Shown here one piece after another: positions 1 through 9,523 of a DNA stretch of 21,665 bases. The notes beneath the pieces were generated by a model. It saw nothing but the letters and a program-made list of their open reading frames with translations, was not told where the DNA came from and ran no database searches. Source of the DNA: Hypsibius dujardini (taxonomy: Eukaryota; Tardigrada; Eutardigrada; Parachela; Hypsibiidae). The translations under genes were made by a program, and so were the position numbers. Numbering within the stretch: position 1 is the first letter of the stretch; every line of letters begins with the position of its first letter. The stretch is from assembly GCA_001579985.1 (NCBI GenBank), contig LRSR01010433.1, positions 1-21,665 on the forward strand. Direction: 5' to 3'.

Positions 1-132
1 AGACACACCGAGTGACAGACAGTCTGACGGAGGGATGAAAAACTGGACTGAGGAACGGAAGACTGGATGGCTCCCCGCAATAGCCATCTTGTTGGCGGTA
101 TAGAGAGTTCTGCATACTGTGCCACCGTACTA

Positions 133-852
133 CCGTACCGTCGCGATCTCAAGGGATAGTAGAGTGCCCTAGGGCGTGCATTCCGCCCGCCTCGCGCCGT
201 ATATTTAGACCGGTGTGTGGGTGCGTGCTGCACTGACAAGGGAATTTTTCAACTCTCCAACACGAAATCTCGCACTGTCTTTAATTTTAAATTTTAAATT
301 TTAATTGTTCTTAAATCCTTAAAAAAATAGCGTACGATCTTCACCCAACTTTTTTAAAGAACGAAAAACTCTTTCTCGGTGGTACATAGAGGGCGCTTTC
401 AATGTCACCATATAGCACGTCGACTGATTGTTGCATTTTAGAATATAGCACATAACAAATAAAGCCAAGACATTTTAATTTATTCAAGTTAAAGCAATGT
501 TAGAATTTGTTTAATTTAACGTTCCTCCAGCAGTTTATACTGGAACGTTACAGCGGTATTCCATAATGCAGCAATCAATCGACGTGCTATATGGTAACGT
601 TGAAAGCGCCCTCTATGTACCACCGCGAAAGAGTTTTTCGTTCTTTAAAAAAGTTGGCTGGAGATCGCACGCTATTTTTCGACGGAATTAAGCATAACCA
701 ACTTGTGTGCATCTGTTAAAATTTAAATTTAAATGTAAATTTAAATTAAATTTAAATTAAAATTAAACACAGTGCAATATTTCGTGTTGGAGAGTTGCAA
801 AATTCCCTTGTGAGGCGGCGCTTAGCTGTCCCTTGAGATCGCGACGGTACGG
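133..852. mobile_element. Long inverted-repeat (MITE/foldback-like) element, TA-flanked, family A copy 1
   Basis: The two arms are imperfect reverse complements over roughly 300 bp each, around a loop near 445-540. The left arm begins CCGTACCGTCGCGATCTCAA after a TA (131-132), and the right arm ends in its reverse complement followed by TA (853-854). Inside the arms, the blocks at about 241-280 and 355-435 recur inverted at about 770-805 and 565-650. The left arm carries an extra ~60 bp (about 165-230) missing from the right. No transposase reading frame is visible, so it is non-autonomous. A TA target and CNGT ends resemble Tc1/mariner-type elements; that assignment is an inference. Confidence 0.8.
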
Positions 853-1782
853 TACGCTGTAGTCTGCCTGTGTAACCGTCCTTAGATTCAGTGAGTTTAT
901 CAAGTTCATTTTGTCGCTCTAACTAGCTGCATCACGCTGGAACTGACACTATCAAACACCCGTTTATGTACTCGTCAGTTTGTTCACCAATATTTCGCTA
1001 CAGTCTCAAAAATGATTTTCTCCAGAATAAAATATTCAGCCGGCAGATGCAAATTCCAGATCTCATGCGTTTATGTCCTGTACCATCCGGTATCCACAAA
1101 AGTCGTACACACCGTCTCCGGTCTTCCTTCCACTCCCTTGTCTCTCGTGGCTTCTGTGCACGCGCAATGGATCTTAAAGCTGTTATAAATAGACCGAGAT
1201 GTCTTCCCTTTCCCAGGCAGGCTGTGCAATAGCCCGAGTGGAGGAGTTCGAGAAAGTCAACTCATCACCACATCTGGAGCAAGAAGAGCAGTCGACGAAT
1301 AGCCTCGTCTCTATGTTCAGACAAGAAGACACCGACCGTCTTGCCGTGTCTCTCGGTGTGCATCGTCCGGATCTTTAGTAAACACACAAGTTGTGCCGTC
1401 CACGGTAGTGTGTATGCAGCACAACAAGGCCGGAGACCGACACCGTCGTCACCGATAAAACGGCAACTGTGTTAAAATAAAGAGGCGGAGTGTAACTTGT
1501 TGCAACCCGGACGCGCTCATCATGCACTGGACAAATATAGATACTCCTACACAAGGAAGGACGACCAAGATGATGCTGATCCGAGAGAGAGAGAGAAAGC
1601 GAGACCGACCCTCTAACTTTCTCCCCGGCATAATCCCTTTACCACACACATGTTCTTGGACTGTCTGTGTGTGTGCTGCAACCGAAATCTAGAGCGAGCT
1701 CTCTCTTTTTTTTCGATCTTGCTTTTCGGGCTGGAACTCCTTCCGATTGAAACGGCCATTCTTCTTTCGCCTAAAAATCGAA
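853..1782. other. Upstream region of the IGFBP7-like gene, no gene recognised
   Basis: There is no convincing coding sequence on either strand; the short open frames have no recognisable domain. A GA dinucleotide run sits at 1583-1597 and pyrimidine-rich stretches near 1700-1712. The region probably contains the promoter and 5' UTR of the gene starting at 1783, but no TATA box or initiator can be assigned with confidence. Confidence 0.4.
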
Positions 1783-4062
1783 ATGGCAGGCTATTTGATT
1801 GTCTTGACGCTCGTCTCCGCCCTGATCATCGGTCACGTAGTCGGTCTGCAGTGCCCGACGTGTGTGAAGGAGGACTGCCCGCCGGAGCCGAGCAAGTGTC
1901 TGGCTGGCACGGTCAAAGACAGCTGCGGCTGCTGCCTGGTCTGCGGGAATCTCGAGGGTGACCGCTGCGACCGCGAGACCGGAAGCGGCGCCGACTTGCT
2001 GGAGCAGAAGTTTGGACCGTGCGGGGACAATCTGCAGTGCCGCGGTCGGGCGGACTTGCCGGAAACTGACTCCGTAATACTTTCACATATTTTCCGTCCA
2101 TTTTAAAAAACGGGGTTTTTTTCTCGGCCCAATCAACTAGTGCGGATGATGGTGCTGAGGGTGTGCTGTAAGAGTACACTTTCTGCTTTTCTCGGCAGGT
2201 CTGTGTCTGCACGCATCAGAAGATGATCTGCGGATCGAATAAGGAGACCTACGAGAACCTTTGCCAGTTGATGGAGGATGCCAATGAGACCAACGAGAAG
2301 ATCATCATCGAACGGGAAGGTCCCTGCAAAGGAGGTAGGCAAAACTGGCATTGGCAATCGGTCGTGAGTGCAAGCAGGAATTATAGGAAGCCTTGATATG
2401 TGCGGTTGTAACGGTGGCACGCGCCGCGCACAAGTTCCACGTGTACAAAGACCGGAAAAACAGCCCTCGGTTTTTCGTTCCCTATCAATCAGACATCAGA
2501 GGTCCGATTTGTTTAAGGTAAAAGCCAGTTATGAAACCGTTTCTTGGCAAAAACGTTTTTTAAAAAGAAAACGAATGGAGATAATCGGCATGACCGTTTC
2601 TGAGGTATAAGTGCGGGATGGGAGACGATCGAACGATGTTAGAAAAGGGAGGGAAATGCATAAATACAGTTTAGTCTCTTCCATTAGTAATCGTAGCTTA
2701 ATTTTGAAACTCCTCAAAATACTTTAAAAAATTTTACTTCTCGCTTGAAATATTTCCGGCGACTTTTGCCTGCGACCATTCCACGTAGAATGCTCCCGAT
2801 CCCGTTTGATCTCGGAAGACAAGCTGCGTCGGGCTCGGTTAGTACTTCGATGGGTGACCGCTTGGGAACACCGGGTGTTGCAGGCACTTCTTTTTTCGTC
2901 CTCGTACAATACCATAGTGTATTATCAATTTTTCGAATGAAAAGCCAAAAAAGCTAAAAAAAAATAAAAAAAAAAAGATAAAAAATAAATAAATAAATAA
3001 GATAAAAATTTCAAGTCCTTCCTTTTAGACCCTTGGATTGCAACTGCGCCGGACGACGCGCACATCTACGAGGGTGAAAACATTTCGCTCGGCTGCGAGG
3101 CCATGGGCAACCCTGTACCCATGATCCTGTGGAGCTTCGTCGACGACGACCAGCACATCGAGACGCCATTGCCCAGTACGTTGGAGTAAAATTTGAACGT
3201 TGCAAAACTAAAAGACTAAACTAAAACTAAGAATTTCGTACGAATAAATAATTTCATGGCTTCAAGTATTTTTACCTGATTAAACGCTGAACTAAAAGAC
3301 CCAACTAAAAAATAAGAATTCCGTACGAATAAATAATTTCATGGCTTCAAGTATTTTTACCTGATTAAACGCTGAACTAAAAGTTTTATTTTGCCTAAAA
3401 ATATAAGTGAGACACATTCAAACAACTTAACCTTGATCAACTAATTTCGACTAAACTAGAGTGAATGTTTCCTTTACTAAAAAATGTAAATGAGAACAAT
3501 TTAAAAACAAACCAAGGTTAATCAACTATTTCAGTTTTTAAAAGCAGGCTAAAATTAAAAGTAATATTTGCTAAAATAAAATAAAATAAAAATTAAATTA
3601 AATTAAATTAAATTAAATTAAATAAAATTAAATAAAATAAAGAGTCCGTAGTGATTAATTTTTAACTAACTAAAGAAGCTATAATTAATTGACTGATTTT
3701 AGTTTCTGCCATTTCGCCCTGTTTGTTTTGTGGATTTTGACGCTCCTCTGTCCGTCTTGTTAGGTGACGACGAGCACTTCTCCGTGCAGCTGCGCGGCGG
3801 CCCGGAAAAGTTCGAAATGACCAGCTGGTTGTTGATCCAGAACGCAAAGGCCAGCGACCAGGGCAGCTACCGATGCGTCGCTAAGAACGAGATGGGCATG
3901 AAGGACACCCACGCCACGCTGAAGGTCTACCAGAAGGGCCAGCAGATCCCCGCAGAAGGGCTGGTGCCGGTACCCCGGGAAACCAACCGTAACCTGCAGG
4001 GCCAGACCCGGGCGCGTCGTGAGCGACGCTGGCAAGCCAGTTCGCGTCACGGCGAACTGTGA
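1783..4062 (+). CDS. IGFBP7: Secreted IGFBP7-like protein (IGFBP N-domain + Kazal + Ig), 4 exons, 290 aa
   Basis: Exons are 1783-2073, 2199-2334, 3029-3175 and 3764-4062; the phases (0, 1, 1) join into one 290-residue frame, close to human IGFBP7 (282). Residues 1-21 form a signal peptide ending near HVVG. An IGFBP-type domain follows, with CPTC and the signature CGCCLVC. Exon 2 is a Kazal-like module (VCVCTHQ, then MICGSNKETYENLC). Exons 3-4 form an Ig domain with LGCEAMGNPVPMILW, LRGGPEKFEMTSWLL and the cysteine motif DQGSYRCVA, matching IGFBP7 closely. The start is the first ATG before the hydrophobic segment. Family knowledge: such proteins are extracellular and modulate insulin/IGF or activin-type signalling; which ligand applies here is unknown. 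The least certain junction is the exon 1 donor (GTAATA, 2074). A hairpin element begins seven bases after the stop codon, and an AATAAA lies at 4624-4629. Confidence 0.88.
2768..2886 (+). rRNA. 5S ribosomal RNA gene, nested in intron 2 of the IGFBP7-like gene
   Basis: The 119 nt stretch matches the eukaryotic 5S rRNA layout along its whole length. The 5' end GCCTGCGAC pairs with the 3' end GTTGCAGGC (one G-U pair), closing helix I. The internal promoter region is well preserved, including GATCTCGGAAG and GGTTAGTACTTCGATGGG with GTGACCG after it. A run of six T follows at 2891-2896, as expected for Pol III termination. The intact terminal helix argues against a decayed pseudogene. It lies on the same strand as the host gene. 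An A-rich tract about 65 bp downstream (about 2953-3008) leaves open that this is a retroposed copy or a 5S-derived SINE head. Confidence 0.88.
2891..2896 (+). terminator. Pol III T-run terminator of the 5S rRNA gene
   Basis: Six consecutive T residues begin five bases after the predicted 3' end of the 5S gene, which is the usual position for RNA polymerase III termination. Confidence 0.7.
3207..3384. repeat. Tandem duplication, ~85 bp unit, intron 3 of the IGFBP7-like gene
   Basis: A unit containing CGTACGAATAAATAATTTC and then ATGGCTTCAAGTATTTTTAC occurs twice in direct orientation (about 3230-3300 and 3315-3384). The copies are almost identical. The rest of the intron (3385-3763) is AT-rich, with an AATTA-type simple repeat at about 3575-3645 and nothing coding. 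Confidence 0.9.
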
Positions 4063-4069
4063 AAACGTA

Positions 4070-4213
4070 CCGTAGCGTCTGGAGCATTTGGTGGCAATTT
4101 TTAGACCCACCCGTATATTATGCCTGCACACACTGTGCTACCCTGCAGTTACCCTGCAGTCATAATATACGGGGGTCATTAAAAACTGGCACCAAGTGGT
4201 CGAGACTTTACAG
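4070..4213. mobile_element. MITE-like hairpin element immediately after the IGFBP7-like stop codon
   Basis: The arms are imperfect inverted repeats of about 55 bp. The left end is CCGTAGCGTCTGGAGCATTT after TA (4068-4069); the right end, read inverted, starts CTGTAAAGTCTCGACCACTT with TA at 4214-4215. The inner parts share CCCGTATATTATG exactly. The loop has a short direct repeat, TACCCTGCAGT twice. There is no coding capacity. It would form most of the proximal 3' UTR of the upstream gene. Confidence 0.82.
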
Positions 4214-4300
4214 TACTTGTTACTTATGTGCACTTTTTTGACGCATCATTGAAGCTGACGCCAGCGTTCGACGTGTTCTTCAGGAGAAGGAGAACTGCGG

Positions 4301-4345
4301 ACAGGTCTGCCTTCAGACAGGTCTGCCTTCAGACAGGTCTGCCTT
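4301..4345. repeat. 16 bp tandem repeat, 2.8 copies
   Basis: The unit ACAGGTCTGCCTTCAG repeats at 4301, 4317 and 4333, the last copy incomplete. It is a small local tandem duplication without an evident function. Confidence 0.9.
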
Positions 4346-4820
4346 ATTACGTTGCCATTTTTTTTCACTGCCGTTGCCTGTGTCTCTCGCTGTTGGTACC
4401 CAAGTGCCTCTTACTGAATGAATAGTTGCCTTTTTAAGTTTCGTTTGTGAGAGTACTTCTAGCTTTATATCTACTGTATTTTGCAGCAATTTTTATATAT
4501 AAACTTTAAAGATCACAAACCCTCATCGCCTTAAAGCTTTACTGCAAATGATTGTACATTTTGCAGTTTCGTCTAGACAAAATTTAAGATTGCAAGCCAA
4601 CACCACGTTATAGCTTCACTACAAATAAACTTCATAAAGATCGCAAGCTATCAACTAACTTAAATTTTGCAGCCCTTTTTACAGACTGTTAGAAGTGTCT
4701 GAAAGGACACAAACATCGATGGAAGGACAAAATCCTGCCCAGGCGCGATTTAACACCTTACCCGGACGCTAAATAATACCTGCGAGGTTCTAGTACTTAG
4801 AAAGTTAACAAAGAATTTTA
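4346..4820. other. Intergenic AT-rich stretch with dispersed repeat fragments
   Basis: No gene is seen. A fragment with TTTTTATATATAAA and AAAGATCACAA at about 4490-4520 recurs at about 6900-6940, together with a related AAAGATCGCAAGCTATCA at about 4637. This points to a dispersed repeat family. A candidate AATAAA for the upstream gene sits at 4624-4629. Confidence 0.5.
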
Positions 4821-4825
4821 AGAAC

Positions 4826-5093
4826 AAACGGGAACATTGCAGGAACAAACGGGAACATTGCAGGAACAAACAAAAGCATTGCAGGAACAAACGGAAACAT
4901 TGCAGGAACAAACGAAACATTGCAGGAACAAACGAAACATTGCAGGAACAAAGGGAAACATTGCAGGAACAAACGAAACACTGCAGGAACAAACGGAAAC
5001 ATTGCAGGAACAAACGAAACACTGCAGGAACAAACGGGAACACTGCAGGAACAACCGAAAACATTGCAGGAACAAACGGAAACATTGCATTGC
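4826..5093. repeat. 20-21 bp minisatellite, left arm, about 13 copies
   Basis: The unit is close to GAAACATTGCAGGAACAAAC, with 20 and 21 bp variants and scattered substitutions. The mixed period breaks any reading frame, so the long open frames here are artefacts of stop-free composition. Confidence 0.92.
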
Positions 5094-5323
5094 TTATCTT
5101 TTCCCTGTTCCTTCTTGAAATGTCCTGTTTTAAACCTGCTGGGATTTCTTCTGGGATTTCTTCACAAATAACAAAGGTACCGGAGGACTGGAAATCCGCG
5201 TTCGTGTTGGGATTGACCGAGGAGTGGCGGAGTGATGAACTGAAGAAAGTTCTGGAGAGTTTTCTGCAGTTTGGCGTCTCGCGTTTGACAAACCCGTGCG
5301 TATTGCACGGACCCGTCACATTA

Positions 5324-5446
5324 GAGAGTTTTCGCAAACGGTATATCTCATGGTAAAGCGGTACAATATAGAAAACTCTCTCTGACCCGAGTTCATTTTT
5401 CTATACTGTACGGCTATACCGTGAGATATACCGTTTGCGAAAACTC
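5324..5446. mobile_element. Short hairpin MITE, TA-flanked, in the spacer of the inverted duplication
   Basis: The terminal inverted repeats are about 50 bp, with ends GAGAGTTTTCGCAAACGGTA and its complement (the right arm lacks two bases at the tip). TA lies on both sides (5322-5323, 5447-5448). The inner arms share GGTATATCTCA and ATATAGAAAA. There is almost no loop, so it could extrude as a near-perfect hairpin. Confidence 0.82.
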
Positions 5447-5998
5447 TATTATTCCACTCTGACATCTGATTCAGGGCTTTCTGCACGAGCACTGGAACGT
5501 TACGTTGACGGTGATGGCTGAAGCCTCTAAAAGATAGTTTTATCTAAAGAATTTCCCCAGGCCAAAACAGCGAATCAATCACCCAATCAGTCATGCAACG
5601 CGCCGACGAGACCTGGAATCCTCGATTCTGATGAAACCTGGAAGAGCCACCTTTCTTTCCGCAGCTGTTTCTGCAGCGACGTACTACGAAGCGACGGAGA
5701 AATGCGATTCGAAGAGAATGAAAAATTTAAGCCGGAGTATTATTTGAACAAAAACCCACCTCTCGCAGGCGCTGAAACCGCGCGGGTTTGTCAAACGCGA
5801 GACGCCAAAAAGGCAGAAAGCTTTACAGAACTTCCTTCAGTTCATCACTCCGCCACTCCTCGGTCAATCTCAACACGAACGCGGATTTCCAGTCCTCCGG
5901 TATCTTTGTCATTTGTGACGAAAAAATCCCAGCAAGCGTAAAACAGGACGTTTCTGGAAGGAACAAGGAAAAGATAGACAATGCAATTATCCCTTTTT

Positions 5999-6168
5999 TC
6001 TTGCAATGTTTCTACTTGTTCCTGCAATGTTTCTACTTGTTCCTGCAATGTTTACACTTGTTCCTGCAATGTGTACACTTGTTCCTGCAATGTTTCTACT
6101 TGTTCCTGCAATGTTTCTACTTGTTCCTGCAATGTTTCCGTTTGTTCTTGCAATGTTTTCACTTGTTT
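5999..6168. repeat. 21 bp minisatellite, right arm, about 8 copies, inverted relative to the left array
   Basis: The unit on the + strand is close to TGCAATGTTTCTACTTGTTCC. Its complement contains the same AACATTGCAGGAACAA core as the array at 4826-5093, so the two arrays descend from one sequence. Confidence 0.92.
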
Positions 6169-6251
6169 CTGACCAAATCAAATATTCAATCAATCAACCA
6201 TTCGCGGCAGCAGGCAGCTGCTACCAGCAATAATTGGAAGTTGTATGGACA

Positions 6252-6385
6252 CTTGGATCAATCGATTTCAGCCAAGTAAAGGGCTTGTTCCCGGGAACAA
6301 GCCTTTTGCTTCACCAAAGCTCGATGAGTCGAGTAATTGATTTCAGCCAAGTGGAAGGCTTGTGCCCGGAAAGAAGCCTTTGTTG
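6252..6385. repeat. Direct duplication, ~79 bp spacing
   Basis: The block GATTTCAGCCAAGT followed by AAGGCTTGT and CCCGG occurs at about 6263 and again at about 6341. The first copy contains a perfect palindromic stretch around GGCTTGTTCCCGGGAACAAG (20 bases shown). No gene is associated. Confidence 0.8.
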
Positions 6386-6554
6386 GCGAGAACACGCAAG
6401 CATCATTGAAGAAAAAAATCCAATCGCCCATTCCATGCAGCGTCCCTAATAGAAGTCTGTCGTAGACTTGCACTGTAGGCTCAGGTTTTGCCCGGTCTGG
6501 GCCATACTTTACTGGTTTAGGGACGTTTTTCTCCCATTAATGTTTGTGTCCGTA

Positions 6555-6835
6555 AGGTGCTCGCAATCTCAAGAGACAGCTAAGCCCCGCCTCCCTCGGT
6601 GTGGCCCTGCGCTCGATTGAATGTTCAATCTGATTCACTCTTCTCTGATTGGCTCATTTCCTACAGCTTACCCGTTGATTGTTTGATTGGCTCATTTCGT
6701 ACAGCTTACCCGTTGATTGTTTGATTGGCTCATTTCGTACAGCTTACTCGTCGTGCTCGATTGATTGATTGTACAGTTGTGCTGTTCCGTATATTTGTCC
6801 CTTCAAAAGTGTCCCTTGAGACCGCGAGCCTACGG
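6555..6835. mobile_element. Family A inverted-repeat element, copy 2, with internal tandem repeat
   Basis: The left end contains CTCGCAATCTCAAGAGACAG followed by CTAAGCCCCGCCTCC. The right end, read inverted, starts CCGTAGGCTCGCGGTCTCAA. TA flanks the element at 6553-6554 and 6836-6837. The CTAAGC-CCGCCTC block after the terminal repeat also occurs in the element at 133-852, so they are one family. The interior carries a ~38 bp unit (GATTGGCTCATTTCGTACAG plus TTACCCGTTGATTGTT) in about 2.7 tandem copies at 6645-6752. Confidence 0.8.
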
Positions 6836-6837
6836 TA

Positions 6838-7061
6838 TTGTCCTTGCAATGACGTCTGCTGCAGGTTTACGACGTAAAAAAACAGTACAATACTGCAATC
6901 GTTTTTATATATAAATAAATAACAAAATTTAAAAGATCACAAGCTATCACTTCAAAACGTCACAGACCTTCTCTTCAAAATAAAAATGAAGGCATAAAAC
7001 TAAGAGCCGATCGAACCAAATTAAAACGGAAAAAGACAGTATAAATGTGTGAGATAGGTAA
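6838..7061. other. Intergenic, 3' of FBXO31; dispersed repeat fragment
   Basis: This AT-rich stretch shares TTTTTATATATAAA and AAAGATCACAAGCTATCA with sequence near 4490-4660. It must hold the 3' UTR of FBXO31 (minus strand), but no canonical AATAAA was found on that strand here. Confidence 0.45.
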
Positions 7062-7695
7062 TTATCGGTAAAACGAGGTGAATCGGTCCATGTCCGACAC
7101 CTTTTCAAACACCGAGGCTACATCTAACGGACCCAGAAACATAATGAGAAACTTCTCAGGCGAGAATATCACCAAGTGCGCCACGATGCTCTGCGGATTG
7201 CGGTAGCCGTCCTCGGCGATGGTGGCGCTGCCTACCATCCGTCCGATACAGGAAGTCGGCAGCGGCGCTTCCGGGTCAACTCGCAGGAGAAAAGTGGCAG
7301 CATCGGGAAGCGAGAAGGGCTGTGGCTGGTGGTCTTGGCTCAGCCATTGCGGTCCATGCTGCAAACTTTCCAAGTAAGCAATGTCGTTTTGTTGGGTGGA
7401 ATTGAGTCGAATGTTGCTATGAAGGCCGAATTGGAAAGAATTTACACCAGCGGGTACGTTAGGGTCGCCCTTGATTTTTAACCCCACGATATGGGGTTTA
7501 CCAGAAACTTCCTCTATTCGCATCTGAAAATAACGAATTTTTATTTATCAGACAGATCTATCTTGAACGATAGCCGTTCGTTCACTCAAACTCTTCTGAC
7601 TACCAGTCCGTCTCACTGCCTGTCTGCCTGTCTGTCTGTCTGCCTGTCTGCCTGTCTGTCTGCCTGTCTGTCTGTCTGTCTGTCTGTCTGCTGCC

Positions 7696-7729
<34 letters not shown>

Positions 7730-9130
7730 CATGCCTGTCTGTCTGTCTGTCTGCCTGCCTGCCTGCCTACCAAAATAAGCTCTGTCCCATGAGCCCCGTA
7801 TGTTCCCTTGAAGAAACCGTCCAGAACACAGCTACCGGCTGCAGTAGATCGAATGACTCTGTCATAAATCTGCCGAGGAGACGGAAAGTTGGACGGTTGG
7901 ATCCAGTCAGTGAAGAACCACTGCCGCAGACTATGAGGGAAGAGTCGAACGTTGAAGAGGTTGCGCGGTCGTGGACAGGACGGTCCAACTCTCCGGATAA
8001 AGTCGAGCACTTTCTGAATGTACCTGCCAAAGTATTCTCCTTTTTAATTCCGCGAACCCGTTCCAAAAACGACTGCTAAGCTTACGGTTGGTTGAAATCT
8101 CTGCGGATGAAAGCCAAGACGGCTTTCAAAGACCCTTCTTTCAGGCCGGACACCCGAATGATATTGTTCCTGAGTTTGGGATATAATACAGTCGATTTAG
8201 TTGTCGGGGAATGCTCGTAGAAAATCTCAAACTCCTCCGTGCTCTCATCCACGTAGATCACGAAATCCAAGAGAGATTTCATCGTGTCAGTCACTTTCGC
8301 CGGTGGAAACCACACTTCCCCGTAGATGGCGCCATTATCGTAAGTCATGGTTATCACATCGCCGTAGCAGGTTGCGGAGGAGCAGAGCAGGCGACCAAAG
8401 AGTCCGCGACAAGGATAGATGAGCTCGGTAAAGAGAGTGTAGAAAGACATCGGCGAGCCTTCGATGAGATGATCCGCATCTGTTTCGTCTAGGAACATCG
8501 AAAGCGAAAAAAGTTTTAATTTATTGTGCATCGAAATCGATCAATCAACCAATCACAACCACTGATCGTTTGACATTAAGCATACGTCACATTATCATAT
8601 AACAGTCATTAACTCAATCTACAATCCAATAGTACAATGGATACTAAGCCAAACATCAAATTCAAAAGAACTGCTCCACTCCAATCATCATAACCAACCA
8701 ATCAATCAATCAATCAAAGGCCCAGCAATCCATGCCTAATAATTTGCTCAAACAGAAGCACCTTTCGTCTGCACTCCTTGATTGATTGATTGATTGATTG
8801 ATTGACTGATTGATTGATTGATTGACTGATTGATTGATTGATTGATCGGTTGATTGATTGATTGATTAGCTCACCCGAAATCACTCTGCTGCGCTTGCAC
8901 GGACCGCCCAACTCCTTCCCCATTAAACCCAACTCCAAACAGCAGAGTTTTCTCCACAAAGCATCATCCCGACAGAAGGCCACCATCGATGGCCCCGCAC
9001 ACTCCAGGCTGGCAATCCCTTCTGCTCCGACATACTCTGTCAGCAGCTTATGCAAAATATCCAACGGAAGATCGCTCAGGAAATTCCCATTCCCAGCAAT
9101 CACTCCGATTCCCTCCTCCGAAGATGTCAT
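7062..9130 (-). CDS. FBXO31: F-box only protein 31, SCF ubiquitin-ligase substrate receptor, 4 exons, 457 aa
   Basis: Exons in transcript order are 9130-8875, 8488-8086, 8023-7771 and 7523-7062; the phases 1, 2, 0 close a 457-residue frame. The F-box spans about residues 17-65 (FLSDLPLDILHKLL, ending near DDALWRKLC). The FBXO31-specific part follows: LIYPCRGLFG near 108-117, GEVWFPP, KGTYGAHGTE at 292-301 and KGDPNVPAG at 322-330, each matching the human protein. The acidic/Gly-rich insert of the vertebrate C-terminal half is largely absent. Family knowledge: it bridges SKP1-CUL1 to substrates such as cyclin D1, and has been reported to read C-terminal amides. The start at 9130 is the first ATG in frame; a polypyrimidine tract plus AG lies ten bases upstream. 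Intron 2 is only 62 nt; intron 3 carries a GACA-sense array starting at the donor. Confidence 0.9.
7615..7768. repeat. (TGTC/TGCC)n array in FBXO31 intron 3
   Basis: An interrupted tetranucleotide array, TGTC with TGCC variants on the + strand, therefore GACA/GGCA in the FBXO31 transcript. It touches the 5' splice site: the donor reads GTAGGCAGGCAGGC, so the repeat supplies the intron's first bases. Confidence 0.95.
8700..8868. repeat. ATCA/TGAT simple repeats in FBXO31 intron 1
   Basis: A short ATCA array at 8700-8717 is followed by a longer TTGA-type array at 8778-8868. They are reverse complements of each other and could pair. The long array ends next to the exon 1 donor (8874-8873). Confidence 0.92.
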
Positions 9131-9523
9131 CCCTTCCACACTAAAAAATAATCCAGCTCCAGTAAAAAAAAAAAATTAACGGAAAATACCTACATGACAG
9201 CTGATTTAGATGCTACTGCTCGGCGTAACAACGGAACAAATCGATTAGAAAAAACGAACGCAGAAGTTACACAAGACGAACAAGCAATTTAGAAGAGACG
9301 AACAAAGTCCTTCAGACGAACAATAAACAAAGGGGGAAGTAGTTTGGGGAGGGCGCTCGTGGGCGCTATGGGGGTGGGCGCTCGTGGGCGTTTGGGGTCC
9401 AGCTGATTTCGCAAGCCATTTTTTTCCGGGTCGCCGCAATTTTAACCGTCATCCCCATCCTCTTCAACTCTCATTCTGCTGGGAATTATTTCCTCCCCCT
9501 CTTGAGCCCTATATTGCCGGATC
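9131..9523. promoter_or_regulatory. Divergent promoter region between FBXO31 and UTP6
   Basis: Only 393 bp separate the two start codons, which face away from each other, so the genes probably share a bidirectional promoter. AGACGAACAA or close variants recur at about 9266-9325. A GC-rich block with GGGCGCTCGTGGGCG twice lies at about 9350-9390. The UTP6 start itself sits in ATCATGGCGGAG, similar to the YY1-type element often found at starts of animal ribosome-related genes. On the minus strand, a long T tract and TTTTTTAG end ten bases before the FBXO31 ATG. Confidence 0.6.

Larger units (their letters stand above)
4821..6168. mobile_element. Large inverted duplication (foldback-like) with minisatellite-bearing arms
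   Basis: The left arm (about 4821-5296) and right arm (about 5783-6168) are reverse complements of one another at high identity. The shared inner end reads CGGGTTTGTCAAACGC on the right and its complement on the left. Each arm ends outward in a 20-21 bp minisatellite. The spacer (5297-5782) holds a separate hairpin element at 5324-5446 and otherwise nothing recognisable. Open frames reading outward through both arms share the peptide FSSSLRHSSVN, but this follows from DNA identity and the frames run into low-complexity repeats. No flanking target duplication could be defined. Confidence 0.75.

Noticed and set aside
966-1232. 88-residue open frame upstream of the IGFBP7-like gene
   Set aside because: No domain, no splice support and no conservation signal; chance open frame.
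4826-5093. CRISPR-like look of regularly repeated 20-base units
   Set aside because: There are no unique spacers between repeats and the context is a eukaryotic genome; it is a plain minisatellite.
4750-6279. Long open frames rich in VPAMF / LFLQCF / QEQT repeats on both strands
   Set aside because: They are produced by a 20-21 bp minisatellite without stop codons; the period varies between 20 and 21, and no family is recognisable.
7491-7778. Cys-Leu-Ser-Val repeat peptides, also at 11696-11947, 12527-12748, 14196-14564, 16998-17273 and 17955-18179
   Set aside because: These are translations of TGTC/GACA tetranucleotide arrays inside introns.
8073-8085. A 13-nt intron between FBXO31 exon 2 and a nearby AG
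   Set aside because: Too short to be spliced; the acceptor at 8025-8024 gives a 62-nt intron and the correct frame.
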